64,000 bases of DNA from positions 620,001 through 684,000 of the forward strand of contig NZ_JAHXYZ010000001.1 of the NCBI RefSeq assembly GCF_019969685.1, read 5' to 3'. Both the position numbers and the translations under genes were made by a program. The notes below the pieces were generated by a model that did no database searches, had not been told where the DNA came from, and saw only the letters and a program-made list of their open reading frames with translations. Within the stretch, counting starts at the first letter, position 1. Every line of letters begins with the position of its first letter. The DNA comes from Microbacterium sp. EST19A (GTDB lineage: Bacteria > Actinomycetota > Actinomycetes > Actinomycetales > Microbacteriaceae). This document shows positions 16,509 to 25,492 of this stretch, piece by piece.

Positions 16509-18008
16509 CTAGTGCATGGTGGGGATGACGAAGCTGGCGCCGTCCTTGATGCCGGATGGCCAGCGGCTCGTCACCGTCTTGGTCTTCGTGTAGAAGCGGA
16601 ACGCGTCGGCGCCGTGCTGGTTCAGGTCGCCGAAGCCGCTGCGCTTCCAGCCGCCGAACGTGTAGTACGCGATCGGCACCGGGATCGGCACGTTCACGCC
16701 GACCATTCCGACCTGCACCCGGGCGGCGAAGTCGCGGGCCGCATCGCCGTCGCGCGTGAAGATCGCGACGCCGTTGCCGTACTCGTGCTCCGAGGCCATC
16801 CGCAGCGCCTCTTCGTAGTCGGCGGCGCGGGCGATCACGAGCACCGGCCCGAAGATCTCCTCGCGGTAGATCGCCATGTCGGTCGTGACGTGGTCGAACA
16901 GGGTCGGGCCGAGGTAGAAGCCCTCCTCGTACCCCTCGACCGAGAATCCGCGGCCGTCGGCGAGCAGCGTGGCGCCTTCGTCGACGCCCTGCTGGATGTA
17001 CCCCTCGACGCGCTCGACAGCCGCGCGGGTCACCAGGGGGCCGTAGTCGACGTCGGCCGAGAGCGACGGTCCGATCCGCAGACCCGCGATGCGCTCGAGG
17101 AGCTTCGCGGCGAGTGCGTCGGCCGTCTCCTGGCCGACGGGGACGGCGACCGAGATCGCCATGCACCGCTCGCCGGCCGACCCGTAGCCGGCGCCGATGA
17201 GGGCGTCGACGGCCTGGTCGAGGTCGGCATCCGGCATCACGATCATGTGGTTCTTCGCACCGCCGAAGCACTGCGCACGTTTGCCGTGCGCGGCGGCGGT
17301 CGTATAGATGTACTCCGCGATCGGGGTGGACCCGACGAAGCCGACCGCGCGGATGCGCTCGTCGGTGAGCAGGGTGTCGACCGCTTCCTTGTCGCCGTGC
17401 ACGACGTTCAGCACGCCGGCGGGAAGGCCGGCCTCGAGGAAGAGCTCGGCGATGCGCACCGGCACCGAGGGGTCGCGCTCGCTGGGCTTGAGCACGACGG
17501 CGTTGCCGGCGGCGAGCGCGGGCCCCGCCTTCCACAGCGGGATCATCGCGGGGAAGTTGAACGGGGTGATCGCGGCGACCACGCCGAGCGGCTGGCGCAT
17601 CGAGTAGACGTCGATGCCGGCGCCGGCACCCGTGGAGTACTCGCCCTTCAGCAGGTGCGGGGCACCCGCGGAGAACTCGATGACCTCGAGTCCGCGCTGG
17701 ATGTCGCCCTTCGCGTCGTCGACGGTCTTGCCGTGCTCGCTCGCGAGGAGCTCGGCGAGCGACTGCATGTCCCGCTGCACGAGGTCGAGGAAGCGCAGGA
17801 GCACGCGGGCGCGCTTCTGCGGGTTCGTCGCGGCCCAGGCGACCTGCGCGGCCTCGGCGTTCGCGATGACGTTGCGCACCTCGTCGGCCGAAGCGAGCGG
17901 TACGCGCGCCTGCACGGCGCCGGAACTCGGATCGAACACGTCCGCGAAGCGTCCCGTGTCGGGAGTGAGAAGCGATCCGCCCACGAAGTGCGGGATAGTA
18001 CGAGTCAT
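16509..18008 (-). CDS. mmsA: CoA-acylating methylmalonate-semialdehyde dehydrogenase
   Basis: MmsA converts methylmalonate semialdehyde, NAD+ and CoA to propionyl-CoA and CO2. The 499-residue protein starts MTRTIPHFVGGSLL, has TPFNFPAMIPLWKAGPALAAGN, AQCFGGAKNHMIVMPDAD and GSAGERCMAIS, where the Cys is the nucleophile, and ends with GGWKRSGFGDLNQHG. These are typical of the CoA-dependent ALDH6 group. It is the first gene of the series mmsA-acyl-CoA dehydrogenase-mmsB-enoyl-CoA hydratase. Its propionyl-CoA product fits the prp operon at 47-51 kb. Confidence 0.93.
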   Translation of the reverse strand: MTRTIPHFVGGSLLTPDTGRFADVFDPSSGAVQARVPLASADEVRNVIANAEAAQVAWAATNPQKRARVLLRFLDLVQRDMQSLAELLASEHGKTVDDAKGDIQRGLEVIEFSAGAPHLLKGEYSTGAGAGIDVYSMRQPLGVVAAITPFNFPAMIPLWKAGPALAAGNAVVLKPSERDPSVPVRIAELFLEAGLPAGVLNVVHGDKEAVDTLLTDERIRAVGFVGSTPIAEYIYTTAAAHGKRAQCFGGAKNHMIVMPDADLDQAVDALIGAGYGSAGERCMAISVAVPVGQETADALAAKLLERIAGLRIGPSLSADVDYGPLVTRAAVERVEGYIQQGVDEGATLLADGRGFSVEGYEEGFYLGPTLFDHVTTDMAIYREEIFGPVLVIARAADYEEALRMASEHEYGNGVAIFTRDGDAARDFAARVQVGMVGVNVPIPVPIAYYTFGGWKRSGFGDLNQHGADAFRFYTKTKTVTSRWPSGIKDGASFVIPTMH

Positions 18009-18048
18009 TGTGTGACGTCCCTCCGTGCCTGCGTTGGCACATTGGGAG

Positions 18049-18089
18049 TTTACTGCGGCATCCGAATATTTACTAGGACATCCTTGTAA
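18049..18089. promoter_or_regulatory. palindrome and direct repeat upstream of mmsA
   Basis: TTACTAGGACATCCTTGTAA at 18070-18089 is a near-perfect 20-bp palindrome with transitions only at the centre and one complementary pair off. TTTACTGCGGCATCC (18049-18063) and TTTACTAGGACATCC (18069-18083) form a direct repeat with a 20-bp period. The site is 40-80 bp before the mmsA start. A TetR-type regulator of acyl-CoA catabolism would fit, but none is encoded adjacent. Confidence 0.5.
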
Positions 18090-18238
18090 TTAGAGTTCTC
18101 GCCGCGTTCACCACCCGGTCACCTCCGTCGATTACAACTGCAGATGCGCGGGCAAGAAGACTCAGACCGGATCGGGTAGTCACGCATCCGCGCACACGGT
18201 GAGCACTCTCGCTCCCTGTCGCGGTGCCCACGCCGCGA

Positions 18239-18268
18239 GACCCCCGCCGAATCGGGTCGGCGGGGGTC
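18239..18268. terminator. perfect 12-bp GC-rich hairpin
   Basis: GACCCCCGCCGA at 18239-18250 pairs perfectly with 18257-18268 around the loop ATCGGG. It lacks a T-run on either strand, so it is either a U-poor actinobacterial terminator or a structural part of a leader RNA for the gene at 18467. The 458-bp stretch 18009-18466 holds no convincing coding sequence besides this hairpin and the mmsA control region. Confidence 0.45.
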
Positions 18269-18466
18269 CTCTCTTTCGGGGGCGGCTGATTCTCGGCTTC
18301 CCGAGATCCGGCGAACGCGCCGATTCATCGCCGATCGGTCTGAATCGGGATGATCGCCTGAGTCCACGCGCCGGCAGACCCGAAATAGAATCGACCGTGC
18401 GCCCGGACCCCGGCGCAACCGCTTCGGCAGCCCGCGACCCGGGCTCCCCGTCACGAGGACTTCGCC

Positions 18467-19051
18467 GTGTCCGAACCCATCACCGTGTCCATCCGCCGCG
18501 AGGTCGACCCCGAGCGCATCACCGAGGCGACCGTCTGGGTGCAGACGGGAGTGAACCTCGCGACGAAGTACCCCGGATTCCTCGGCTCCGGCTGGGTGCG
18601 CGCCGGCGAGGACTCGCAGATCTGGCACATGCTCTACCGGTTCGCGAACGAGGAGTCGCTCGTCGCCTGGGAGAAGTCCGGCGAACGCGAGTGGTGGCTG
18701 TCGATGGGCGAGGGTTTCGTGCGCAGCGAGCGCTCGAAGCGCCGCACCGGCATCGAGGGCTGGTTCGATGAGCCGACCACCGGCACCATCACCCTCCCGA
18801 CCGCCGAGGGAGGGACGACGTCCGTCGCCGTCGTGGCGGCGCCGCCGCGGTGGAAGCAGGCGATCTCGATCTGGCTCGGCTTCTTCCCGGTGAACGTCGC
18901 GTTCGCGTACGCCATGAGCCCGGTACCCGGCTGGGATGCCGTGCCGATCTGGTTGCGCGTGCTCGCCACGACCCTCGTGCTGACCCCGATCATGACCTAC
19001 TGGGTGCTGCCCTTCGTGACGCGTTCACTGCGGAGCTGGCTCGCGCGCTGA
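18467..19051 (+). CDS. ABM-domain protein with two transmembrane helices
   Basis: The 194-residue protein has an antibiotic-biosynthesis-monooxygenase-like ferredoxin fold at residues 1 to about 100 (VSIRREVDPERITEATVW, YPGFLGSGWVRAG, WEKSGEREWW). About 120-190 are two hydrophobic helices (ISIWLGFFPVNVAFAYAM and LRVLATTLVLTPIMTYWVL). The GTG at 18467 has GAGGAC before it. This fusion is known in actinobacteria as a predicted membrane protein; the reaction, if any, is unknown. A long leader of nearly 200 bases separates it from the hairpin at 18239. Confidence 0.78.
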   Translation: MSEPITVSIRREVDPERITEATVWVQTGVNLATKYPGFLGSGWVRAGEDSQIWHMLYRFANEESLVAWEKSGEREWWLSMGEGFVRSERSKRRTGIEGWFDEPTTGTITLPTAEGGTTSVAVVAAPPRWKQAISIWLGFFPVNVAFAYAMSPVPGWDAVPIWLRVLATTLVLTPIMTYWVLPFVTRSLRSWLAR

Positions 19052-19052
19052 G

Positions 19053-19952
19053 TCAGAGCGCGACGACGGCGTCACGCAGAGCCCGTTCGACCGCGGCCAC
19101 GCCTTCGGCGACCGGCCCGGGCCGGCGCACGAGGTAGAGGGTGTTGATCGGCGGATCGTCCGTCTCGCGGAGGACCGTCAGGGTACCTTCGGCCAGTTCG
19201 CGGGCGATCAGGTACGTCGGCAGCACGGAGACTCCCGCTCCCGCCACAGCCGCAGCGACCAGGGCGCGCAGATCGGGGGCGATGAACGCGGGCGCACGCT
19301 CGAGACGGATGCCGAACACGTGGCGCCAGTAGCGACGGAGGATCGGCACGTCCTGCGCGAATGCCAGGAGGGGCACCCCCTCGACCATCTCGGGCCGAAG
19401 GTCTCCCGACGGCTCGATCCCGAGCGACGGTGACGCGACGAGCACGAACTCCTCGTCGAACAGAGCAATCGACAGCAGGGCACGTCCGCGCGGTCGCACC
19501 GCCGACACGACGAGATCGAGACTCGCCCTGTTGAGCATCTCCAGGAGGTCCGCCGCGAGTCCCGGGATCATCGTGACGCGGAGCCCGCCCGCCAGAGCCG
19601 GTGCGAGCGCCGGCGCGGCCAGGACCGCGAGCAGATCGCCGGCGCCGCCGAGGCGTACCGGCGGCGCGTCCTCCGGTGGCGGCGATCCGAGGGCCGTCGC
19701 AAGAGCGTCGAGCGGACCCGACAGGCGGCTCGCGAGATCGTCGGCCCGCGGCGTGGGGCGGATGCCGCGGGCATGGCGTTCGAACAGCGGTGCGCCGACG
19801 CGCGACTCGAGCGCCTGCAGCTGCCCCGTCACGCTCGACTGCGCGAGTCCCAGCATCCGCGCCGCCGCCGATACCGACCCCGAACGGTACGCCGCGAGGA
19901 ACGTGCGCCACAGCGCCACATCGCGCAGTCCATCGATATTCCGATTGCTCAT
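19053..19952 (-). CDS. LysR family transcriptional regulator
   Basis: The 299-residue protein has the N-terminal winged helix-turn-helix (VALWRTFLAAYRSGSVSAAARMLGLAQSSVTGQLQALESRVGAPLFERHARGIRPT) and the substrate-binding domain behind it (VPLLAFAQDVPILRRYW, GAGVSVLPTYLIARELAEG). It is divergent from the DJ-1/PfpI gene and probably controls it. The start at 19952 is favoured because TACATT lies six bases upstream, a leaderless signature, and MSNRNIDGLRDVALW fits the family. Confidence 0.9.
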   Translation of the reverse strand: MSNRNIDGLRDVALWRTFLAAYRSGSVSAAARMLGLAQSSVTGQLQALESRVGAPLFERHARGIRPTPRADDLASRLSGPLDALATALGSPPPEDAPPVRLGGAGDLLAVLAAPALAPALAGGLRVTMIPGLAADLLEMLNRASLDLVVSAVRPRGRALLSIALFDEEFVLVASPSLGIEPSGDLRPEMVEGVPLLAFAQDVPILRRYWRHVFGIRLERAPAFIAPDLRALVAAAVAGAGVSVLPTYLIARELAEGTLTVLRETDDPPINTLYLVRRPGPVAEGVAAVERALRDAVVAL

Positions 19953-19965
19953 ATCGCGAATGTAT

Positions 19966-19983
19966 CGGAAGCACGCGATTCCG
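19966..19983. promoter_or_regulatory. candidate LysR operator CGGAA-N8-TTCCG
   Basis: An 18-bp interrupted palindrome lies between the divergent LysR and DJ-1/PfpI genes, immediately upstream of the LysR -10-like TACATT. Its place and symmetry suit a LysR tetramer site. Confidence 0.45.
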
Positions 19984-20049
19984 TGAACGGTTGACCTGGG
20001 GGAAAGCACACGCGTACGGCCGCCCGCCGTCCCCCTTGAAGGAGCCCCC

Positions 20050-20715
20050 ATGTCCACTGTTCTCTTCGTCGTCACCGCCGCCCGCACCTGGACCCTGAGC
20101 GACGGCACTGCGCACCCCACCGGCTTCTGGGCCGACGAGCTTCTGATCCCCTACCGACTGCTGACCGAGGCCGGTCACGACGTCGCGTTCGCCACCCCCG
20201 GCGGCGTCGCTCCCGTCGCAGACGCCGCAAGCCGGGGAGACGGCGACGCCGAGGCCATCGCCGAGATCACCGGGCTCGCGTCGCCCCTGGTGCTCGCCGA
20301 CGTCGATCCGGCCGTCTTCGACGCCGTGTACTACCCGGGCGGCCACGGCCCCATGCAGGACCTCGCCCAGGACGGCGACTCGGCGGCCCTGATCGCCGCC
20401 ACCGCCGCGGCGGGGCGCCCGCTCGCGGCGGTGTGCCACGGTCTCGCCGCCCTTCTCCCCGCGCGCACGGTCGCCGGTGAGCCGATCGTCGCGGGCCGGC
20501 GGATCACCGGGTTCTCCGACGAGGAGGAGCGCCTGGGCGGTCTCGCCGACCGCGCGCCCTTCCTGCTCGAGAGCGCGCTGCGTGAGCTCGGCGCCGATGT
20601 CGAGGTCGCGGCGGCGTGGAACGACCACACCGTCGTCGACGGACTGCTCATCACCGGGCAGAACCCGCAGTCTTCGGAGTCTGCAGCCGTGGCGCTGATC
20701 GCCGCCCTCGCCTGA
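20050..20715 (+). CDS. DJ-1/PfpI family (type 1 glutamine amidotransferase-like) protein
   Basis: The 221-residue protein has YYPGGHGPMQDLAQD and the nucleophile elbow AAVCHGLAALLPA, with the Cys in the expected place after the beta strand; the following His is also present. Such proteins act as glyoxalases, chaperones or deglycases; the activity here cannot be settled. AAGGAG precedes the ATG. It is the only gene that the adjacent LysR regulator faces. Confidence 0.88.
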   Translation: MSTVLFVVTAARTWTLSDGTAHPTGFWADELLIPYRLLTEAGHDVAFATPGGVAPVADAASRGDGDAEAIAEITGLASPLVLADVDPAVFDAVYYPGGHGPMQDLAQDGDSAALIAATAAAGRPLAAVCHGLAALLPARTVAGEPIVAGRRITGFSDEEERLGGLADRAPFLLESALRELGADVEVAAAWNDHTVVDGLLITGQNPQSSESAAVALIAALA

Positions 20716-20734
20716 GCTCCTCGATCGGCCGGCG

Positions 20735-21865
20735 TCAGATGACGCCGGCCGAGGTGAACGCGTGCTCGGCCGCGCCGAGCAGCAGCCGGTCGGCGGCGAG
20801 GGATGCAGGGAGGATGCGCAGCCCCTCCGCGTTCTCCGCCATGGCGCATCCGGCCACGGCATCCGCGAATCCTTCCGGATCGAGCTCCTCCAGCTGGGCG
20901 AGGAAGCCGCCGAGCACGACGACGGACGGGTTGAGGATGTTCACGGCATCCGCGATCGCCTGGGCGAGGACTCCACGCTGACGGTCGCACTCCTCGCGAA
21001 CGGAATCGTCGTCGGATGCCGCGGCGAGGGCATCCGCGAGCGCGGCGTCGTCCGCCGAGGCGAGTCCGAGCACCTCCAGCAGGCGTGCGCGGCTGACCGC
21101 ATCCTCGAGCACCGTCGCACTGTCGGTGTCGACGCGGTTCTGACCGAACTCACCGGCGTAGCCGCCGACCCCGCCGACCGGAGAGCCGTGCACGATGATG
21201 CCGCCGCCGATGCCGGACGGACCGCCGTTGAGATACACGACGTCGTCGGCCCCCTGCGCGGCTCCGAACAGGTGCTCGGCGAGCGCGCCGAGGCTCGCGT
21301 CGTTGCCGACCGCGACCGGGAGTCCGGTCGCCTCGGCGACGAGCGCGCGGACCGGGGCGTCGATCCAGCCGAGGTGCGGGGCGTTGCGGACCAGGCCGTC
21401 GGCCGCGCGCACGAGTCCAGGAACGGCCACGCCCACGGCGACCAACCGGGATCCGTCGAGCGGGCCGGCACGCCAGCGGTCCACGACCTCCGCGACGAGT
21501 TCGGCGACGCCCTCCGCGGTGAGCAGCGTTGACGACTCGACGCGTTCTCGGACCGCGATCGTGCGCGCGAGGTCGATCGCGGCGATCTCGACCGCATCGA
21601 TCTCGGGGTTCACCGCGATCACGACGGTCTTCGACGATGCGGCGACCACCGGCGACGGCCGCCCCACCCGGCCGACCGGATCGGGCTCACGTTCCACGAC
21701 CCAGCCGTCGCTCACGAGTTCGGCGACCAGATCGGCGATAGTCGAGCGGTTCAGCCCCGTCGCCGCGGTCAGCTGCGCCCGCGACTGCGCTCCCCCGATA
21801 TGGACGAGCCGCAGGACCCGCGCGAGATTCCTCGCACGCACGCCGTCAGCGGAAGCATCCGTCAC
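20735..21865 (-). CDS. ROK family transcriptional regulator (XylR-like)
   Basis: The 376-residue protein has an N-terminal helix-turn-helix (AQSRAQLTAATGLNRSTIADLVAELVSDGW) and a ROK/ASKHA domain (VAVGVAVPGLV, VGNDASLGALAEHLFG, GIGGGIIVHGSPVGGVGGYAGEFG). The zinc signature CxCGxxGC, which normally follows the GEFGH region, is absent; the corresponding segment is NRVDTDSATVLEDAVS. It is divergent from xylA, so a xylose repressor role is likely. The GTG at 21865 is preceded by GAGGA. Confidence 0.88.
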   Translation of the reverse strand: MTDASADGVRARNLARVLRLVHIGGAQSRAQLTAATGLNRSTIADLVAELVSDGWVVEREPDPVGRVGRPSPVVAASSKTVVIAVNPEIDAVEIAAIDLARTIAVRERVESSTLLTAEGVAELVAEVVDRWRAGPLDGSRLVAVGVAVPGLVRAADGLVRNAPHLGWIDAPVRALVAEATGLPVAVGNDASLGALAEHLFGAAQGADDVVYLNGGPSGIGGGIIVHGSPVGGVGGYAGEFGQNRVDTDSATVLEDAVSRARLLEVLGLASADDAALADALAAASDDDSVREECDRQRGVLAQAIADAVNILNPSVVVLGGFLAQLEELDPEGFADAVAGCAMAENAEGLRILPASLAADRLLLGAAEHAFTSAGVI

Positions 21866-21929
21866 ATCGTCCTCGCAATCGGTTCGACGTCTCAGTCTAG
21901 GAGGCTGGACATCCCGTCCTCCAGGTTAT

Positions 21930-21948
21930 ATGTTGTTGCTCACAACAT
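21930..21948. promoter_or_regulatory. xylose operator ATGTTGT-N5-ACAACAT
   Basis: A perfect 7-bp palindrome with a 5-bp spacer lies between the ROK gene and xylA. A -10-like TATATG at 21927-21932 overlaps it, with TGGACA 15 bp upstream, so bound repressor would block the xylA promoter. The TTGTTG/CAACAA type agrees with operators of ROK-family xylose repressors. Confidence 0.6.
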
Positions 21949-21999
21949 TTATGCGCGACACTCTGCGCGCCGCCATCCGGCACCATGCGAAGGAGCATC

Positions 22000-23190
22000 A
22001 TGAGCCTCACCCCGACCCGCGACGACAAGTTCTCGTTCGGACTCTGGACCGTCGGCTACAACGGCGCCGACCCGTTCGGCGGCCCCACCCGCCCGGCCCT
22101 CGACGTGGTGCATGCGGTCGAGAAGCTCGCCGAGCTCGGGGCCTACGGCCTGACCTTCCACGACGATGACCTGTTCGCCTTCGGTTCCACCGATGCCGAG
22201 CGTCAGACGCAGATCGACCGCCTCAAGGGCGCTCTCTCCGACACCGGCCTGATCGTGCCCATGGTGACGACCAACCTCTTCAGCGCTCCGGTCTTCAAGG
22301 ACGGCGGCGTCACCTCGAACGACCGTGAGGTTCGACGCTTCGCGCTGCGCAAGGTGTTCCGCCAGCTCGACCTCGGTGCCGAGCTGGGCGCCAAGACCTT
22401 CGTGATGTGGGGCGGTCGCGAGGGCGCCGAGTACGATTCCGCGAAAGACATCCGTGCGGCGCTCGAGCGCTACCGCGAGGCCGTGAACCTGCTCGGCGAC
22501 TACGTGACCGACAAGGGCTACGACATCCGCTTCGCCATCGAGCCGAAGCCCAACGAGCCGCGCGGCGACATCCTGCTGCCGACCCTCGGACACGCCATCG
22601 CGTTCATCGACTCGCTGGAGCGTCCCGAGCTCGTCGGAGTGAACCCCGAGGTCGGACACGAGCAGATGGCGGGCCTGAACTTCGCCGCCGGCATCGCCCA
22701 GGCGCTCTATCACGGCAAGCTCTTCCACATCGACCTGAACGGCCAGCGCGGCATCAAGTACGACCAGGACCTCGTGTTCGGGCACGGCGACCTGCACAAC
22801 GCGTTCGCCCTGGTCGACCTGCTCGAGAACGGCGGCCCGAACGGCGTTCCGGCGTACGAGGGCCCGCGCCACTTCGACTACAAGCCGAGCCGCACGGAAG
22901 ACGAGAACGGCGTGTGGGACTCCGCCGCCGCGAACATGCGCACGTACCTCCTCCTCAAGGAGCGCGCCGCCGCCTTCCGCGCCGACCCCGAGGTGCAGGA
23001 GGCCCTCGCCGCGGCCCGCGTCGACCAGCTGTCGGTGCCGACGCTCAGCCCGGGCGAGAGCTACGACGACTTCCTCGCCGACCGCAGCGCCTACGAGGAC
23101 TTCGACGCCGACGCGTACTTCGGCGGCAAGGGCTTCGGCTTCGTGCGCCTGCAGCAGCTGGCGACCGAGCACCTCCTCGGCGCACGCTGA
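22000..23190 (+). CDS. xylA: xylose isomerase
   Basis: XylA interconverts D-xylose and D-xylulose with two divalent metal ions. The 396-residue protein is a class I actinobacterial enzyme. [12 protein letters not shown] carries the catalytic His and Asp, [13 protein letters not shown] the metal Glu and the Lys, and [14 protein letters not shown] the Glu and His metal ligands. AAGGAGCATC precedes the ATG at 22000, which sets the start. It is transcribed with xylB, 7 bases downstream. Confidence 0.96.
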   Translation: MSLTPTRDDKFSFGLWTVGYNGADPFGGPTRPALDVVHAVEKLAELGAYGLTFHDDDLFAFGSTDAERQTQIDRLKGALSDTGLIVPMVTTNLFSAPVFKDGGVTSNDREVRRFALRKVFRQLDLGAELGAKTFVMWGGREGAEYDSAKDIRAALERYREAVNLLGDYVTDKGYDIRFAIEPKPNEPRGDILLPTLGHAIAFIDSLERPELVGVNPEVGHEQMAGLNFAAGIAQALYHGKLFHIDLNGQRGIKYDQDLVFGHGDLHNAFALVDLLENGGPNGVPAYEGPRHFDYKPSRTEDENGVWDSAAANMRTYLLLKERAAAFRADPEVQEALAAARVDQLSVPTLSPGESYDDFLADRSAYEDFDADAYFGGKGFGFVRLQQLATEHLLGAR

Positions 23191-23197
23191 GCGCCTG

Positions 23198-24508
23198 ATG
23201 GCCCTCGTCCTCGGCGTCGACTCGTCGACGCAGTCCTGCAAGGCCGTCGTGGTCGACGCGTCGACCGGTGCGGTCGTGCGCACCGGTCGCGCAGCGCATC
23301 CCGATGGCACCTCGGTGGACCCCGAAGCGTGGTGGGTCGCGCTGCAGGCCGCGATCGCCGACGCCGGCGGGCTCGATGACATCGAGGCGTGGGCCGTCGG
23401 CGGGCAGCAGCACGGAATGGTGGCGCTCGATGCCTCGGGTGCCGTCATCCGTGACGCGCTGCTCTGGAACGACACACGGTCAGCGGATGCTGCGGCAGAG
23501 CTCGTCGCGGAGTTCGGGGCACAGGAGCTCGCGGATCGCACGGGCCTCGTGCCGGTGGCATCCTTCACGATCTCGAAGGTGCGCTGGCTGCGCGATCACG
23601 AACCCGAGAACGCGGAGCGCGTGGCCGCGATCGCCCTGCCGCACGACTGGCTGACCTGGCGGCTGCGCGGCTACGGTCCGGCCGGGACGGATGCTGCGCC
23701 GCTCGGACCCGATCTCGACGCGCTGGTCACCGACCGCTCCGACGCCTCGGGCACCGGGTACTGGAGCGCCGCGACCGGCGAGTACGACCGCGAGCTGCTG
23801 ATCGCCGCGCTCGGACACGACGCGGTCCTGCCGCGGGTGCTGGGTGCCGACGAGTCGGTGACGGATGCCGCGGGGCGCCGGGTCGGCGCCGGAGCAGGCG
23901 ACAACGCCGCTGCCGCCCTCGGCCTCGGCGCGGAGACGGGCGATGTGGTCGTCTCGATCGGCACGAGCGGCACCGTCTTCGCGGTCAGCGCGGCGCCCTC
24001 GGCCGACGCATCCGGCATCATCGCGGGCTTCGCCTCCGCCGACGGACACTTCCTCCCGCTCGTGTGCACGCTCAACGCCGCGCGGGTGCTCGACGTCACG
24101 GCGACGCTGCTCGGTGTCGACCACGATGAGCTGAGCCGGCTCGCGCTCGCGGCTCCGTCGGGCGCCGACGGGCTGTCGCTGCTGCCGTACTTCGAGGGCG
24201 AGCGCACCCCGAACCTGCCGGATGCGACCGCCACACTCAGCGGCATGACCCTCGCCTCGACGACCCGCGAGAACCTCGCGCGCGCCGCGGTCGAGGGGAT
24301 GCTGTCGGGTCTCGGCGCCGGCCTCGACGCGCTGCGCGAGGAGGGCGTGCCGCTGCGGCGAGCGCTGCTCATCGGCGGCGGCGCGCAGTCCGAAGCCGTG
24401 CGGGTCATCGCCCCCGAGGTGCTCGGCATCCCGGTCGAGGTTCCGCCCGCCGGCGAGTACGTCGCCCTCGGCGCCGCCCGCCAGGCCGCCGCGGTCCTCG
24501 GCGGCTGA
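23198..24508 (+). CDS. xylB: xylulokinase
   Basis: XylB phosphorylates D-xylulose to xylulose 5-phosphate. The 436-residue FGGY kinase starts [18 protein letters not shown], has [14 protein letters not shown] for the substrate, the catalytic [13 protein letters not shown] segment, and [13 protein letters not shown] for ATP. The length is slightly short for the family (about 460-490). It follows xylA closely and is convergent with galM. Confidence 0.94.
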   Translation: MALVLGVDSSTQSCKAVVVDASTGAVVRTGRAAHPDGTSVDPEAWWVALQAAIADAGGLDDIEAWAVGGQQHGMVALDASGAVIRDALLWNDTRSADAAAELVAEFGAQELADRTGLVPVASFTISKVRWLRDHEPENAERVAAIALPHDWLTWRLRGYGPAGTDAAPLGPDLDALVTDRSDASGTGYWSAATGEYDRELLIAALGHDAVLPRVLGADESVTDAAGRRVGAGAGDNAAAALGLGAETGDVVVSIGTSGTVFAVSAAPSADASGIIAGFASADGHFLPLVCTLNAARVLDVTATLLGVDHDELSRLALAAPSGADGLSLLPYFEGERTPNLPDATATLSGMTLASTTRENLARAAVEGMLSGLGAGLDALREEGVPLRRALLIGGGAQSEAVRVIAPEVLGIPVEVPPAGEYVALGAARQAAAVLGG

Positions 24509-24510
24509 GC

Positions 24511-24563
24511 TTCCGGTCGTAGTAACTGCCGTCGCCCGGCGTCCCGGTCGCAGTTGCTGCCGT
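24511..24563. repeat. two copies of the CCGGTCGCAGTT-CTGCCG intergenic repeat
   Basis: TTCCGGTCGTAGTAACTGCC at 24511 and TCCCGGTCGCAGTTGCTGCC at 24542 are direct copies 31 bp apart. They fill the 63-bp gap between the convergent xylB and galM. The same family occurs three times at 37637-37726, again between convergent genes. Confidence 0.65.
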
Positions 24564-24571
24564 CCCGCCGG

Positions 24572-25492
24572 CTACACCGCCCGGATCCGCCAGCTCGCGG
24601 CGTGCGTCCCACCGGGCTCGAGCGTCACCAGGTCGACACCGGAGTTGAAGGCGTCGGGCGGGCACGTCATCGGCTCGACCGCGAGGCCGATCCGGTGGAT
24701 GCCGTCGAGTCCGGGGTTGTCAGCCGTGTGCACCTGCACCCACGGGCAGTGCTCGTCGAAGCTGATCGCCACGCCCGATCCGTCATCCGTCGTGAGCCGT
24801 ACCTCGGCCACCCCGTCGGTGCGGGTGAGTCCCGTGAACGCGTGGTCGATGAAGACGTCGTCGATCCGCCGGGCCGCGCGGAAGTCCCATTCCGGATGCT
24901 GCGTCACCGGCTCCACGGCGACCGGGCTGAGCCGGTCGGGAGTCACCGTCAGAACGTCGGATGCCGGGAGGAGGAGGGTCCAGGCGTCGGCGCGGCCGAG
25001 ACCGGCCACGAGGTACGGATGCGGGCCGGTGCCCCAGGGCGCAGCATCCGCTCCGATGTTGTGCGCGGTGACGGTCTGCTGCAGACCGTCGGCGTCGAGG
25101 AGGTACTCGACCTCGACCTCGACGCGGAAGGGGTAACCGGTCTGCGGCTCGATCACGGCGGCGAGCACGAACCGATCGTCGAGGACGAGCCGGTCGGAGA
25201 ACTCCGCCCAGGCGAGCAGTCCGTGCAGGGCCTGACCTCGCGACGGCTCCGTCAGCGGCAGCTGATGCTCGACGCCGCCGAAGCTGTAGCGGCCGTCGAC
25301 GATGCGGTTCGGCCACGGCGCGAGCGTCGCACCGCGATAGCCGGGCCGCACTTCATCCGCGTCGAACGGCACGACGAGGTCGCGGCCGTCGAACGTCAGG
25401 GTTCGCAGCGACGCGCCGACGCTCGCGATGACCGCCTCGTATCCGTGGGCTGCGAGCCGCAGCTGACGCCCGGATCGGGGACCGCCCGCCAT
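24572..25492 (-). CDS. aldose 1-epimerase family protein
   Basis: The 306-residue protein has the mutarotase fold: LAPWPNRIVDGRYSFGGVEHQLP, GQALHGLLAW, the catalytic His in TGPHPYLV and a C-terminal catalytic Glu in LAVEPMTCPPDAFN. It would speed the interconversion of sugar anomers, probably of L-arabinose here. The ATG at 25492 overlaps the araA TGA by one base (TGATG), so it is the last gene of the araD-araB-araA unit. Confidence 0.9.
   Translation of the reverse strand: MAGGPRSGRQLRLAAHGYEAVIASVGASLRTLTFDGRDLVVPFDADEVRPGYRGATLAPWPNRIVDGRYSFGGVEHQLPLTEPSRGQALHGLLAWAEFSDRLVLDDRFVLAAVIEPQTGYPFRVEVEVEYLLDADGLQQTVTAHNIGADAAPWGTGPHPYLVAGLGRADAWTLLLPASDVLTVTPDRLSPVAVEPVTQHPEWDFRAARRIDDVFIDHAFTGLTRTDGVAEVRLTTDDGSGVAISFDEHCPWVQVHTADNPGLDGIHRIGLAVEPMTCPPDAFNSGVDLVTLEPGGTHAASWRIRAV

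Noticed and set aside
18120..18300. 6C RNA or a known riboswitch in the leader before 18467
   Set aside because: C-runs and hairpins are present, but the conserved loops of 6C, SAM, TPP or FMN elements could not be matched.
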